The notes beneath the pieces were generated by a model. It made no database searches. It saw nothing but the letters and a program-made list of their open reading frames with translations, and had not been told where the DNA came from. A stretch of DNA of 64,000 nt, taken from the NCBI RefSeq assembly GCF_000402035.1, contig NC_021287.1, positions 2,914,001 through 2,978,000 of the forward strand. The letters are read 5' to 3'. The DNA is from Caballeronia insecticola. GTDB taxonomy: Bacteria > Pseudomonadota > Gammaproteobacteria > Burkholderiales > Burkholderiaceae. This document shows positions 8,537 to 17,914 of this stretch, one piece after another; the stretch's first letter is position 1, and every line of letters starts with the position of its first letter. Position numbers and translations under genes: made by a program.

Positions 8537-9754
8537 ATGCCGGCTTTTCGTTTCGAAGCGATCGACTCGGCGGGCAAGACGCAAACAGGCGTGCTCGATG
8601 CCGACAGCGCCCGCGCCGCGCGCAGTCAGCTGCGCACGCAGGGCCTGACGCCGCTCGTCGTCGAGGCGGCGGGCTCGCGCACGCGCGGCGAGCGTCAGCA
8701 GCGGCTTTCGCTCGGGCGGCGGCTGTCGCAGCGTGAACAGGCCATTCTCACGCGCCAGCTCGCGAGTCTGCTGATCGCGGGTTTGCCGCTCGGCGAGACG
8801 CTCGCGGTGCTCACCGAGCAGTCGGAGCGCGACTACATCCGCGAACTGATGGCCGCGATCCGTGCCGAAGTGCTCGGCGGCCATTCGTTCGCCAATGCGC
8901 TCGCGCAGCATCCGAAAGACTTTCCCGAGATCTACCGCGCGCTGGTTGCGGCGGGCGAGCACACCGGCAAGCTCGGGCTCGTGCTGTCGCGTCTCGCGGA
9001 CTACATCGAGCAGCGTAACGCGCTCAAGCAGAAGATCATTCTGGCGTTCACGTATCCGGGCATCGTCACGCTGATCGCGTTCGGCATCGTCACGTTCCTG
9101 TTGAGCTATGTGGTGCCGCAGGTCGTCAACGTGTTCGCGAGCACGAAGCAGGCGCTGCCGTTCCTCACCGTGATGATGATGGCGCTCTCCGCCTTCGTGC
9201 GCAGCTACTGGTGGGCGGTGCTGATCGGTGTCGCGCTGTTTGCGTGGCTCGTGAAGAGCATTCTCGCGCGCCCCGGCCCGCGCATGTCGTTCGACCGCTG
9301 GCTCTTGACCGCGCCGCTCATCGGCAAGCTGGTGCGTGGCTATAACACGGTGCGCTTCGCCAGCACGCTCGCGATCCTGACCGCCGCCGGCGTGCCGATC
9401 CTGCGCGCGCTGCAGGCGGCCGGCGAAACGCTCAGCAACACGGCGATGCGCGATAACGTCGACGACGCCATCGTGCGCGTGCGCGAAGGCTCGTCGCTGT
9501 CGCGCGCGCTCGGCAACACGAAGACATTTCCGCCGGTGCTGGTTCACCTGATCCGCTCCGGCGAAGCGACCGGCGACGTCACCACGATGCTCGACCGCGC
9601 CTCCGAAGGCGAAGCGCGCGAACTCGAACGCCGCACGATGTTCCTGACGAGCCTGCTCGAGCCGCTGCTCATTCTGGCGATGGGCGGCGTCGTGCTGGTG
9701 ATCGTGCTCGCGGTGATGCTGCCGATCATCGAACTGAACAATCTGGTGCAGTAA
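8537..9754 (+). CDS. gspF: Type II secretion inner-membrane platform protein GspF
   Basis: The 405-residue polytopic inner-membrane protein has two T2SSF cytoplasmic domains (~70-190 and ~275-395) and three hydrophobic segments (~165-190, ~220-240 and the C-terminal LLILAMGGVVLVIVLAVMLP). The signatures RQLASLLIAGLPL, FPEIYRALVAAGEHTGKL and PPVLVHLIRSGEATGDV are present. It is the assembly platform on which GspE acts. The start is 4 bp after the gspE stop, and the stop overlaps the gspC start (TAATG). Confidence 0.97.
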   Translation: MPAFRFEAIDSAGKTQTGVLDADSARAARSQLRTQGLTPLVVEAAGSRTRGERQQRLSLGRRLSQREQAILTRQLASLLIAGLPLGETLAVLTEQSERDYIRELMAAIRAEVLGGHSFANALAQHPKDFPEIYRALVAAGEHTGKLGLVLSRLADYIEQRNALKQKIILAFTYPGIVTLIAFGIVTFLLSYVVPQVVNVFASTKQALPFLTVMMMALSAFVRSYWWAVLIGVALFAWLVKSILARPGPRMSFDRWLLTAPLIGKLVRGYNTVRFASTLAILTAAGVPILRALQAAGETLSNTAMRDNVDDAIVRVREGSSLSRALGNTKTFPPVLVHLIRSGEATGDVTTMLDRASEGEARELERRTMFLTSLLEPLLILAMGGVVLVIVLAVMLPIIELNNLVQ

Positions 9755-10167
9755 TGAACGCCCTGCAAACTCGCTTGCTCACGCTCGCCGCCCTCGCGCT
9801 TTTTTGCGTGACGGTGACGTACTGGGTCGTCACGCTGACCTCGCGTCAGACGGCGCCGCTGCCCGCCGCGGCCGCGACGCGCACGCCCTCGGTCGAACTG
9901 GCGGCAACCATTTTCGGCGGAAGGCTGGAGCGCCAGGCCAATCAGGACGTGCATCTGTTCGGCATTCTGGCGTTGCAGGGCGGCGCGGCGGCTATCGTCA
10001 GCTATGGCGGCGAACCGGCGAAGGCGGTGTCGCTCGGCGGGCCGCTCACTCAGGGCGTGAAGCTCTCGGAAGTGCGTCCGCGCTCGATCATCATCGATCG
10101 CAACGGCGTGAAATCGGAGATTTTCCTGCCGCAGAATCCGCCCGGGCCGACGATCTGGGTACGCTGA
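9754..10167 (+). CDS. gspC: Type II secretion inner-membrane protein GspC (short form)
   Basis: The 137-residue protein has one N-terminal membrane helix (LLTLAALALFCVTVTYWVVTL) and a periplasmic HR domain (FGGRLERQANQDVHLFGILALQGGAAAIVSYGGEPAKAVSLG...SIIIDRNGVKSEIFLP). It links the inner-membrane platform to the GspD N0 domain. It is half the length of enterobacterial GspC and has no PDZ domain. Its place after gspF instead of first in the operon is typical of Burkholderia-type gsp clusters. Confidence 0.88.
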   Translation: MNALQTRLLTLAALALFCVTVTYWVVTLTSRQTAPLPAAAATRTPSVELAATIFGGRLERQANQDVHLFGILALQGGAAAIVSYGGEPAKAVSLGGPLTQGVKLSEVRPRSIIIDRNGVKSEIFLPQNPPGPTIWVR

Positions 10168-10330
10168 GCGGGCACGCGACGCAATGCCTCGCACGAGGCC
10201 GAATCACGCGATGAAAGCAGATCGCTAGAATGACCGGCGGCTTCGGCAGGACGCGAAGCCGCGCGATTTTTCCAATCATCACCGGGCACGCGGCCCGGAA
10301 ACGATATTTTCAATTCAAGAGGTAGCAGTC

Positions 10331-10801
10331 ATGCAAATGTGGACACAACGCCGCATGCAAATTCAACAGGCTCAGGCACAGGGACGTCGCCAGCGCGGCT
10401 TCACGCTGATCGAAATCATGGTCGTGATCGCGATTCTCGGCATTCTCGCCGCGCTGATCGTGCCGAAGATCATGAGCCGTCCGGACGAAGCGCGCCGTGT
10501 CGCGGCGAAGCAGGACATCGGCACCATCATGCAGGCGATGAAGCTGTACCGCCTCGACAACGGCCGCTACCCGACGCAGGAGCAGGGCTTGCGCGCGCTG
10601 GTCGAGAAGCCGTCGACGGAACCGGTGCCGAACAACTGGAAGGACGGCGGCTATCTGGAACGCCTTCCCGCTGATCCGTGGGGTGGCCAGTATCAGTATC
10701 TGAATCCGGGCGTGCACGGCGAAATCGACGTGTTCAGCTACGGCGCGGACAACAAGGCGGGCGGCGAAGGCAACGATGCCGACGTCGGCTCCTGGCAATA
10801 G
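10331..10801 (+). CDS. gspG: Type II secretion major pseudopilin GspG
   Basis: The 156-residue prepilin has the prepilin-peptidase site QRG/FTLIEIMVVIAILGILAAL after a basic leader. The GspG signature DIGTIMQAMKLYRLDNGRYPTQEQGLRALV and the Ca-binding C-terminal loop (DPWGGQYQYLNPG, DVFSYGADNKAGGEGNDADVGSW) are intact. It is the main subunit of the periplasmic pseudopilus. An AGAGG Shine-Dalgarno precedes the ATG. A 163-bp gap after gspC is the largest in the operon and may hold a secondary promoter. Confidence 0.97.
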   Translation: MQMWTQRRMQIQQAQAQGRRQRGFTLIEIMVVIAILGILAALIVPKIMSRPDEARRVAAKQDIGTIMQAMKLYRLDNGRYPTQEQGLRALVEKPSTEPVPNNWKDGGYLERLPADPWGGQYQYLNPGVHGEIDVFSYGADNKAGGEGNDADVGSWQ

Positions 10802-10828
10802 ACGTTTCATCGGCAGAAGGCAATCGAC

Positions 10829-11311
10829 GTGAACACGCACGGCAGGCACATCGGGACTCGACGCGAAGCGGGCTTCACGCTGCTCGAAATGCTCGTCGTG
10901 CTCGTGATCGCCGGCTTGCTCGTGTCGCTCGCGTCGTTGCAACTGACGCGCAATCCGCGCACCGATCTCAACGAGGAAGCGCAGCGGCTCGCGCTGCTGT
11001 TCGAATCCGCGGGCGAGGAAGCGCAGGTGCGCGCGCGGCCGATCGCGTGGCAGCCGCTCGACGGCGGCTTTCGCTTCGACGTGCGCACGGAAGACGGCTG
11101 GCGTCCGCTGCGCGACGATCTGCTGCGCGCGCGAAACTGGGAAGGCGGCGTGACCGGCGTGACGATCAATTTTCTCGATTCGGACAAGTCGGTGAGCCGG
11201 CTCGTGTTCGGCACCGAGGCGATCGACACGCCCATGGAAATCACCCTGATCTCGCCGGCGGGCCGCGCGACCATCATCGGCGGCGGCAATGGCCGCTTTC
11301 AGGTGCGCTGA
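10829..11311 (+). CDS. gspH: Type II secretion minor pseudopilin GspH
   Basis: The 160-residue minor pseudopilin has a cleavage site EAG/FTLLEMLVVLVIAGLLVSLASL followed by a GspH/FimT beta domain (EEAQRLALLFESAGEEAQVRARPIAWQ, FRFDVRTEDGWRPL, INFLDSDKSVSRLVFG). It starts with GTG after a CAGAAGG ribosome-binding site. The stop overlaps the gspI ATG by one base (TGATG). Confidence 0.94.
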   Translation: MNTHGRHIGTRREAGFTLLEMLVVLVIAGLLVSLASLQLTRNPRTDLNEEAQRLALLFESAGEEAQVRARPIAWQPLDGGFRFDVRTEDGWRPLRDDLLRARNWEGGVTGVTINFLDSDKSVSRLVFGTEAIDTPMEITLISPAGRATIIGGGNGRFQVR

Positions 11312-11697
11312 TGCAACGGGCCCGCCCGCAACGCGGCTTCACGATGATCGAAGTGCTCGTGGCGCTCGCGATCATCGCGGTGGCGCTCGCCGCGTCGCTG
11401 CGCGCGGTCGGCTCGCTCGCGACGGGCGAAGCGGATCTGCACCGGCGCTTGCTCGCGGGCTGGAGCGCCGACAACGAACTCGCGCAACTGCGGCTCACGC
11501 ACACGTTTCCGGCGATCGGCTCGCGCACCTTCGAATGCTCGCAGGGCAATCTGAAGCTCACGTGCACGCAGCGCGTGAGCCAGACGCCGAATCCTATTTT
11601 CCGGCGCGTCGAGATGCTCGTCTCGACGCCGGGCCGCTCGGGCTATCTCGCGCAAATGGTCACGGTGGTGGCGAATGAAACCAATCGCTCGCTCTGA
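11311..11697 (+). CDS. gspI: Type II secretion minor pseudopilin GspI
   Basis: The 128-residue minor pseudopilin is MQRARPQRG/FTMIEVLVALAII with a C-terminal GspI domain (SADNELAQLRL, NLKLTCTQRV, FRRVEMLVST). It forms the pseudopilus tip complex with GspJ and GspK. The coding frame is part of a longer open frame, and the ATG at 11311, in a TGATG junction with gspH, marks the real start. It overlaps gspJ by 23 nt. Confidence 0.94.
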   Translation: MQRARPQRGFTMIEVLVALAIIAVALAASLRAVGSLATGEADLHRRLLAGWSADNELAQLRLTHTFPAIGSRTFECSQGNLKLTCTQRVSQTPNPIFRRVEMLVSTPGRSGYLAQMVTVVANETNRSL

Positions 11698-12361
11698 CCG
11701 GCGCGCTCGTGGCCGTCACGGCACGCGCGGCTTCACGCTGCTGGAGATGCTGATCGCAATCGCGATTCTCGCGGTGATCGCGGTGCTGTCGTGGCGCGGG
11801 CTGGATTCCGTGATCCGCGCCCGCGCGACGATCACCAACGCAATGGAAGACGAGCGCGTGATCGCGCAATTGTTCGACCAGATGCGCATCGACGCGCGCC
11901 AGGCCGCCACCGACGACGAAGCGGGCCAGCCCGCCGTGCAGATCGGCAACGGCTCGCTGCAGATCGTGCGCGGCCTGTTCGCGCCGGGCACGCCGCCGCG
12001 TCTGCAAGTGGTGCGTTACCGGCTCTCGGACGGGCGTATCGTGCGTTATGCGTCGCCGCCGCTCGCCAATGTCGGCGAAGTGCGGCGCGCGCTGTCCTCC
12101 AGCGACACGACGGGCGGCTGGAGCGCGATTCCGCTGATGGGCGGCGTCGGGTCGCTCGCGACGCGCGTCTATATTCCGGAAAAGGGCTGGACGACGAGAA
12201 TGAGCGACGTGCTCTCGCAGATCAACCAGAACGACAACAACCTGAAAGTGCCGCAACTGGGCAACGCGCCGCTGTCGCGCGCGGTGACGGGCGTTCAGGT
12301 CGCGGTCGGCGCGCGTAATCTGCAAGTGCCGATCACGCGCGTGTTCCTGGTCGGAGAGTGA
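11675..12361 (+). CDS. gspJ: Type II secretion minor pseudopilin GspJ
   Basis: The 228-residue minor pseudopilin has an 18-residue basic leader, cleavage site TRG/FTLLEMLIAIAILAVIAVLSWRGL, and the GspJ features MEDERVIAQLFDQMRIDAR, LRVVR-like VVRYRLSDGRIVRY and a C-terminal VQVAVG segment. It is part of the GspI-J-K tip. The start lies within the end of gspI, and the stop shares GTGA with the gspK start. Confidence 0.94.
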   Translation: MKPIARSDRRARGRHGTRGFTLLEMLIAIAILAVIAVLSWRGLDSVIRARATITNAMEDERVIAQLFDQMRIDARQAATDDEAGQPAVQIGNGSLQIVRGLFAPGTPPRLQVVRYRLSDGRIVRYASPPLANVGEVRRALSSSDTTGGWSAIPLMGGVGSLATRVYIPEKGWTTRMSDVLSQINQNDNNLKVPQLGNAPLSRAVTGVQVAVGARNLQVPITRVFLVGE

Positions 12362-13485
12362 CGATGCCAATGCCCAGCCGAAGACCAAACCAGAAGCAGC
12401 GCGGCGTCGCGATCATCAGCGCGTTGCTGGTGGTGTCGCTCACGGCCATTCTGGTGTCGGGCATGCTGTGGCGCCAGCAGGTGCAGGTGCGCCGCATCGA
12501 GAATCAGCGGCTGCTCGCGCAGGCGCAGTGGATTTCGCGCAGCGCGCTCGACTGGACGCGCCTCATCCTGCGCTCGGAAGCCGATACCTCGCCCACCGTC
12601 ACGTATCTCGGCGGCGTGTGGGGCGTGCCGATCGCGAAGACGAAGCTGTCGGACTTTCTCGGGCAGATCGGCGAAGTGCGCGCGCAGGAAGGCGCGTCGA
12701 CGTATCTGTCCGGCTCGATCGAGGACGCGCAGGCGAAGTTCAACCTGCGCAATCTCGTCTCGACGCCGACGCCCGGCGTGCTGACCGTCAACGTCGAGCA
12801 GATTCAGTCGTTTCAGCGACTGCTCACGATGCTCGGCCTCAACGGCTCGCTCGCGAAGACGGTGGCGTTGCAGATGCGCGCGGGCCTCGGGCGCTCCGCG
12901 ACGCGCTTCCAGACGCAGACCGGCAACAACATGAGCAGCGCCAACGGCACGAGCACGCAGGCGACGATCGCCGCGCTCGCGCAGGGCGGCGCGACGGGCG
13001 GCGGCACGTTCACCGACGATCCGGGCCTCAAGGACGCCGACGACAACGCGCCCGTCGCGCCCTTGCAGATGATCAGCGTGGATTCGCTGCTCGACGTGCC
13101 GGGCTTCTCGGCGGAAGCGGTCGCCAAGCTCCGGCCGTTCGTCACCGTGCTGCCGACGACGACCGCCGTCAACATGAACACCGCGCCCGCCGAAGTGGTG
13201 GCCGCCGTGGTGCCGGGCATGAATCTGTCGCAGGGGCAGGCGTTCGTCGCGCGCCGCGAGACGGTGTTCTTCCACGACGTCGGCAACGTGCAGCTCGCGC
13301 TCACGGGCGCGGGCGTCAAGGCGGCGACGTCGATCGATCCGAACGAACTCGACGTCACGACGAAGTATTTCGTGATCCGCGGGCGCGTCGAACATGAGCG
13401 CGCGCAACTCGAGCGCACGACGCTCGTCTATCGCGACCCGACGACGCACACGACGCGCATCGTCTACACGCGCGACACGCTTTGA
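12358..13485 (+). CDS. gspK: Type II secretion minor pseudopilin GspK
   Basis: The 375-residue large minor pseudopilin caps the pseudopilus. The prepilin region is QRG/VAIISALLVVSLTAILVSGMLWRQQ with the usual Val instead of Phe after Gly. It is followed by ENQRLLAQAQWISRSALDWTRLIL, an alpha-domain insertion, and the salient IDPNELDVTTKYFVIRGRV segment. The start may be GTG 12358 (GTGA overlap with gspJ) or ATG 12364, which differ by two residues. Confidence 0.94.
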   Translation: MTMPMPSRRPNQKQRGVAIISALLVVSLTAILVSGMLWRQQVQVRRIENQRLLAQAQWISRSALDWTRLILRSEADTSPTVTYLGGVWGVPIAKTKLSDFLGQIGEVRAQEGASTYLSGSIEDAQAKFNLRNLVSTPTPGVLTVNVEQIQSFQRLLTMLGLNGSLAKTVALQMRAGLGRSATRFQTQTGNNMSSANGTSTQATIAALAQGGATGGGTFTDDPGLKDADDNAPVAPLQMISVDSLLDVPGFSAEAVAKLRPFVTVLPTTTAVNMNTAPAEVVAAVVPGMNLSQGQAFVARRETVFFHDVGNVQLALTGAGVKAATSIDPNELDVTTKYFVIRGRVEHERAQLERTTLVYRDPTTHTTRIVYTRDTL

Positions 13486-13521
13486 GCTCGCGCGCATGTC
13501 ATTGATGAGAGGAAGTGGTCT

Positions 13522-14871
13522 TTGAGCACACTGATCGTTTTATTACCGCCGCGCGATCCCGCGGTGCGCTCGGAAGAGTGGCATCTGCCGGATCTGCCGT
13601 TTCTGCTGCTCGACAAGCGCGGCGAGCCGCAACGCGTCGGCCGCGCGGCGCTCGGACTTCTGCCGCGTGCGAGCGCGACGGTGCTGATCGTCGCCGCGCG
13701 CGACACCTTGCTGCTCGCCGCCGCCGTGCCGCCGCTCAAGGGGCCGCGGATGCGTCAGGCATTGCCGAACGTCGTCGAGGATCAGCTGATTCAGGATCCG
13801 CAGACGTGTCATATCGCAGTCGACCCGGTGGCGCTCGCCGACGGACGGCGCGTGGTCGGCGTGATCGATCGCGGCTGGTTCCGCTTCGTGCTCGGCGCGT
13901 TTGCCGGCGCGGGGCATCGCAATGTGAAGGCCGTGCCCGCGACGCGTTGCCTGCCGGTTCCGGCTGCGGCGGTCGTCGAAGAAGGCGAAACGCCGGTCGC
14001 GCCGATTCCGTCTGCGCAGTCGACGCCGTTCGTCGCGGGCTTGCTCGGCCACGTCGTGTCGACCGCGCCCGCGTTGATCGGCGAGCTGGCCGCGCCCGCG
14101 CCCGCCACGCTCGGCGCGCCGCGTATCGAAATTGCGATTGCGCGCGGCGAACGTGCGGCGCTCGGCGAAGGCCTCGCGCTGCCGGCCGATTCCATTCCGG
14201 CCACGCTGGCGGCGCTCGCGGGCAATCATCCCGCGACGCTCTACACGCTCGTCGATCTGCCCGGCGATGAACCGCGCCTTGCCGGTTCGCGCAACCTGGG
14301 CGGCATTTCCGGCGCGCAGCCGCTCGCGTTCGAGGCACTCGCGCGCAATGCGCTCGCGAGCCGCTTCGATCTGTGCCAGTTCGAATTCGCCGCGCAACCG
14401 TGGCGGCTCGACCGCGCGACGATGCGGCGCCTGCGCGTGCCGATCGCGCTCGTGGCGGCGTCGATCCTCGTGTCGATCATCGGCGTGAACGTGCAATGGC
14501 TGCAGCTTGCGCGTCAGCGCGACGCGATCAGCGCGCAGATGACCGAGCTTCTGCTCAACGCGTTCCCGAAGACGACCGTCGTGCTCGACGCGCCGGATCA
14601 GATGACGCGTAATCTCGAACGTCTGCGCGTGGCATCGGGCGAACTGTCGCCGACCGATTTCCTCTCGCTCGCCGACGGACTCGCGCGCTCGCTCGGTCCG
14701 GTGCCGGTGAACGGCGTCGCGGGCCTCGACTATCGCGACCGGCATCTCGAAGTCACCTTCAAGCCGGAAACGACGGTCGATCCCGACCTCACGAAGCGCC
14801 TCGCCGCGAACGGCTTGAACGGTTCGATCGACAGCAACACAGGCAAATGGACGATCAGGAGCGGCCAATGA
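13522..14871 (+). CDS. gspL: Type II secretion inner-membrane protein GspL
   Basis: The 449-residue bitopic protein couples GspE to the membrane. An actin-like cytoplasmic domain (~1-310) is followed by a single membrane helix (VPIALVAASILVSIIGVNV, ~315-335) and a small ferredoxin-like periplasmic domain. The start is TTG at 13522, supported by a GAGAGGAAG ribosome-binding site 8 bp upstream. It shares ATGA with the gspM start. Confidence 0.93.
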   Translation: MSTLIVLLPPRDPAVRSEEWHLPDLPFLLLDKRGEPQRVGRAALGLLPRASATVLIVAARDTLLLAAAVPPLKGPRMRQALPNVVEDQLIQDPQTCHIAVDPVALADGRRVVGVIDRGWFRFVLGAFAGAGHRNVKAVPATRCLPVPAAAVVEEGETPVAPIPSAQSTPFVAGLLGHVVSTAPALIGELAAPAPATLGAPRIEIAIARGERAALGEGLALPADSIPATLAALAGNHPATLYTLVDLPGDEPRLAGSRNLGGISGAQPLAFEALARNALASRFDLCQFEFAAQPWRLDRATMRRLRVPIALVAASILVSIIGVNVQWLQLARQRDAISAQMTELLLNAFPKTTVVLDAPDQMTRNLERLRVASGELSPTDFLSLADGLARSLGPVPVNGVAGLDYRDRHLEVTFKPETTVDPDLTKRLAANGLNGSIDSNTGKWTIRSGQ

Positions 14872-15371
14872 AAGCAGAAATCGGACGTTCGCTGACGGAA
14901 TTCTGGGAAGGACGCACGCCGCGCGAAAAGGCGCTGCTGATGTGGGGCGGCCTCGTGCTCGGCCTGGCGCTCGTCTATCTCGTGCTGTGGGCGCCCGCGT
15001 ACGACGGACGCCAGCGTCTGCGCGACACGCTCCCGACCATGCAGCGCCAGCTCGCGACGATGACCGCGCAAGCCAACGAAGCGCGTGCGCTCGCGGGCAG
15101 CGCGGAAAGCGTGACGCCGACCGGCGGCGCGTTGCGCGATGCGCTTGCGAAGTCGCTCGCGGACAACGGCATGCAGCCGACGCAGATTCAGGTGATCGGC
15201 GCAGCGGTGCAGATTCAGTTGAAAAATGCCTCGTTCCCCAGCTGGACGATATGGCTCGACGACGCCCGCAGGCAGTTCAAGGTGCAGGTGTCGGAGGCGC
15301 ACGTCACGGCGCTCAAGCCCGACGGTCAGGTGGATCTGACGGCCTCGTTGCAACCGGCCGGCGTGAAATGA
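14868..15371 (+). CDS. gspM: Type II secretion inner-membrane protein GspM
   Basis: The 167-residue protein is MKAEIGRSLTEFWEGRTPRE followed by a membrane helix (ALLMWGGLVLGLALVYLVLW) and a periplasmic domain with a C-terminal KVQVSEAHVTAL... strand. It partners GspL. The ATG at 14868 has AGGAG 6 bp upstream and overlaps the gspL stop, so the longer in-frame start at 14847 is rejected. The stop overlaps the gspN start (ATGA). Confidence 0.93.
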   Translation: MKAEIGRSLTEFWEGRTPREKALLMWGGLVLGLALVYLVLWAPAYDGRQRLRDTLPTMQRQLATMTAQANEARALAGSAESVTPTGGALRDALAKSLADNGMQPTQIQVIGAAVQIQLKNASFPSWTIWLDDARRQFKVQVSEAHVTALKPDGQVDLTASLQPAGVK

Positions 15372-16147
15372 GTTACTGGACCCGGCGAATCCGGCTCGCG
15401 CTGCCCGCGCTTTTCGTGATGATCGTGTCGATCGGCGCGACTTTGCTGGTGATGATGCCCGCCGCGTGGATCGTGCCGCAGTTCACCAAGGCGACGGGCG
15501 GCCACGTCAATCTGGTCGATCCGGCGGGTTCGCTGTGGCGCGGCTCGGCCACGCTGATGCTGGCCGCCGGCAGCGACGGCGCGGGCGCGACGCTGCTGCC
15601 GGGGCGCATCGAATGGACGACGGCGTTCTGGCCGCTGTTCACCGGCCGCGTGCACATGACGATGCGCCAGACCGAGGCGATGCCCGACGCGGTGATCCTC
15701 GACGCCAGCACGCGCGGCGCGACGCTGACCGGCGGGCAGATCGCCGTGCCCGCGACGCTGCTGTCGGGGCTCGGCGCGCCGTTCAACACGCTGGACTTCG
15801 ACGGCAGCGTGCGGCTCGCGTGGACGGAATTTCGCCTGCTGAACCGCAACGCCTACGGTCAGGTGGTCGTCACGCTCGACGACATGGCCTCGCGCGTGTC
15901 GCGCGTGAAGCCGCTCGGTTCGTATCGGGTGGCATTGCAGGCGCAGGGCGCATCGGCGACGATCGATCTGTCGACCAGCAAAGGCCCGCTGATGCTCACG
16001 GGCAATGGCTCGATCTCGCCGACATCCACGGCGTTTCAGGGGACCGCGACGGCCGCACCCGAGCAGCGCGAAAATCTGGCGGGCCTTCTGAACCTGCTGG
16101 GCCGGCACACCGATCCGGACACTGTCGCGCTGACTTTGATGCGCTGA
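15368..16147 (+). CDS. gspN: Type II secretion protein GspN
   Basis: The 259-residue protein has one N-terminal helix (LPALFVMIVSIGATLLVMMPAAW) and a periplasmic domain with the GspN features LVDPAGSLWRGSATLML, LPGRIEWTTAF and GRVHMTM. Its role in the inner-membrane complex is less defined than that of other Gsp proteins. It is the last gene of the operon. A 14-bp tandem duplication spans its stop codon. Prepilin peptidase (gspO) is absent here and must be elsewhere. Confidence 0.92.
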   Translation: MSYWTRRIRLALPALFVMIVSIGATLLVMMPAAWIVPQFTKATGGHVNLVDPAGSLWRGSATLMLAAGSDGAGATLLPGRIEWTTAFWPLFTGRVHMTMRQTEAMPDAVILDASTRGATLTGGQIAVPATLLSGLGAPFNTLDFDGSVRLAWTEFRLLNRNAYGQVVVTLDDMASRVSRVKPLGSYRVALQAQGASATIDLSTSKGPLMLTGNGSISPTSTAFQGTATAAPEQRENLAGLLNLLGRHTDPDTVALTLMR

Positions 16148-16158
16148 CTTTGATGCGC
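16131..16158 (+). repeat. 14-bp tandem duplication over the gspN stop
   Basis: TGACTTTGATGCGC occurs twice in tandem (16131-16144, 16145-16158) and a third TGA follows. The gspN stop is the TGA at 16145. Because the unit is not a multiple of three, the duplication did not lengthen the protein. Confidence 0.9.
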
Positions 16159-16168
16159 TGACGAAAAC

Positions 16169-17725
16169 TCAGCGATTGGCGGTGGTTTGCGTGCCGCTCG
16201 AGTTCGACACAGCGCCGGACGCAGCGGCGGGCGCTTCCACCGCGCCCGTTTCGCGATCCATCTGCGCGACGTCCCAGCCGCCGCCGAGCGCCTTCACCAG
16301 TCCGACCGACGACACCATCCGCTGCCCCGCGATATTCGCGAGCTTTTGCTGCGCGGTAAATGCGGTCGTCTGTGCGGTCAGCACGTTGATATACGCGACC
16401 GTCCCGGCCTTGTACTGGTTGTTGATGATCGCGAGCGCCTGCTGCGCGGACTCGACCGCCTGCTGCTGCACGACGATTTCCTTCTCCAGAATGCGCAACG
16501 ACGCGAGATTGTCCTCGACGTCCTGAAACGCCGTGAGCACCGTCTGCCGATAAGTGGCGACGTTCTGGTCGTACACGGCACGCGCGGCCTCGGTGCGTGC
16601 CGAACGCAGGCCGCCGTCGAAAATGGTTGCGGCGATGTCCGGCCCGAGCGTCCAAAAACGCGACGGCGCGCGCAGCAATTGCGACAGCACCGAGCTTTCG
16701 AAACCGCCTTGCGCCGAGAGCGTGAGCGTCGGGAAATACGCCGCCATTTCCACGCCGATCTGCTCGTTCGCCGCCGCGGCCTTGCGCTCCGCCGACGCAA
16801 TGTCCGGACGCCGTTCGAGAATCGCGGACGGCATCTGCACGGGCACGGTGGGCGGGGTCGCGTCGAGCGGAATTTGCGGGAGCGAGAATGTCGAGGCCGG
16901 CTCGCCGACGAGCACCGCAATAGCGTGCTCGAACTGCGCGCGCGCGACGCCGTTGTCGATAGCCGAAGCCTGCGCCGATTGCAGCTGCGTCTGCGCCTGA
17001 ATCACGTCCGAACGCGCGACGATGCCCTGCGCGTACTGATTCTGCGTGAGCTTGAGCGATTGCTGATAGGCCGCGACGGTGTCGTCGAGGAGGCGTTGCT
17101 GTGCGTCGAGCGAGCGCAACTGGAAGTAGGTCTGCGCGAGCGTGGCCTGCGCCGAAAGACGCGCGTTCGCGAGGTCGGCGGCGGCGCCTTCCTGGCCGGC
17201 CTTCTGCGCGTTGACCGTGCGCGAAACGCTGCCCCACAGGTCCGGCTCCCAGCTTGCGTCGAGCGCGAGGTTGAACTGGTTGTTCACCGAACCCTGCTGG
17301 CCGAAGCTGGAACTGTTGGTCGAGCGGTTGCCCGTGCCGGTGCCGGAACGCGACGCCGATGCCGTCGCGCCGATCGTCGGGAAATACGCCGCGCGTGCCT
17401 CGCCGACGAGCGCGCGCGCCTGCCGGTAAGCCGCCGCGAATTGCGCAATGCTTTGGTTCGACTGGTTCAGGCGCGTTTCGAGATCGTCGAGGCGCGGGTC
17501 GTGATAGACGCTCCACCAGTTGCCGCGGTCGCTCTGGTCGGCAGGTTGCGCGACTTTCCAGCCTTCGGGCGCTTCCTTGTAGCTGGCCGGAATCGTCGTG
17601 GACGGACGCTGATAGTCGGGCCCGACTGCGCAGCCGGCGACGAGCATCGCGAGCGTGACGGCGAGCGCCGCGGCGCTCAGGCGGCGCGTGACGACGGAAG
17701 CGGGGAAAGCGGGGTGATGCGGCAT
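16169..17725 (-). CDS. RND/MFS-efflux outer-membrane channel lipoprotein (OprM/NodT family)
   Basis: The 518-residue protein has a lipoprotein signal with lipobox LVAGC, followed by AVGPDYQRP, the hallmark of the NodT/OprM outer-membrane factors. Two OEP repeats (~60-270 and ~275-480) contain LNQSNQSIAQFAAAYRQARA, YQQSLKLTQNQYAQGIVARSDVIQAQTQL, AILERRPDIASAERKAAAANE and QVSVGLVKALGGGW-like GLVKALGGGWD. It forms a trimeric outer-membrane exit duct. It lies downstream of a small membrane-protein gene on the same strand and near a divergent MarR-EmrB unit, so it probably serves that pump. Confidence 0.93.
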   Translation of the reverse strand: MPHHPAFPASVVTRRLSAAALAVTLAMLVAGCAVGPDYQRPSTTIPASYKEAPEGWKVAQPADQSDRGNWWSVYHDPRLDDLETRLNQSNQSIAQFAAAYRQARALVGEARAAYFPTIGATASASRSGTGTGNRSTNSSSFGQQGSVNNQFNLALDASWEPDLWGSVSRTVNAQKAGQEGAAADLANARLSAQATLAQTYFQLRSLDAQQRLLDDTVAAYQQSLKLTQNQYAQGIVARSDVIQAQTQLQSAQASAIDNGVARAQFEHAIAVLVGEPASTFSLPQIPLDATPPTVPVQMPSAILERRPDIASAERKAAAANEQIGVEMAAYFPTLTLSAQGGFESSVLSQLLRAPSRFWTLGPDIAATIFDGGLRSARTEAARAVYDQNVATYRQTVLTAFQDVEDNLASLRILEKEIVVQQQAVESAQQALAIINNQYKAGTVAYINVLTAQTTAFTAQQKLANIAGQRMVSSVGLVKALGGGWDVAQMDRETGAVEAPAAASGAVSNSSGTQTTANR

Positions 17726-17914
17726 CTGCTTGTCGGAAGTCCTGTCGGCGCCGCTCCGTTCGATACGACGGACACGGCATGCCGGGATGGTAACGGAACG
17801 CGCGCGCGCTCGAAATGCGGCGCGCGCGTCAGGCAGACGTTAGCGTAACGGGTAAGCCGTAAGGCGGGTGTTACGCGACGGGAGGAATCGGTTACGACGC
17901 GTTACGGGCGCGGA

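Noticed and set aside
6934..8577. 547-codon antisense frame over gspE
   Set aside because: Shadow of gspE; no recognisable domain.
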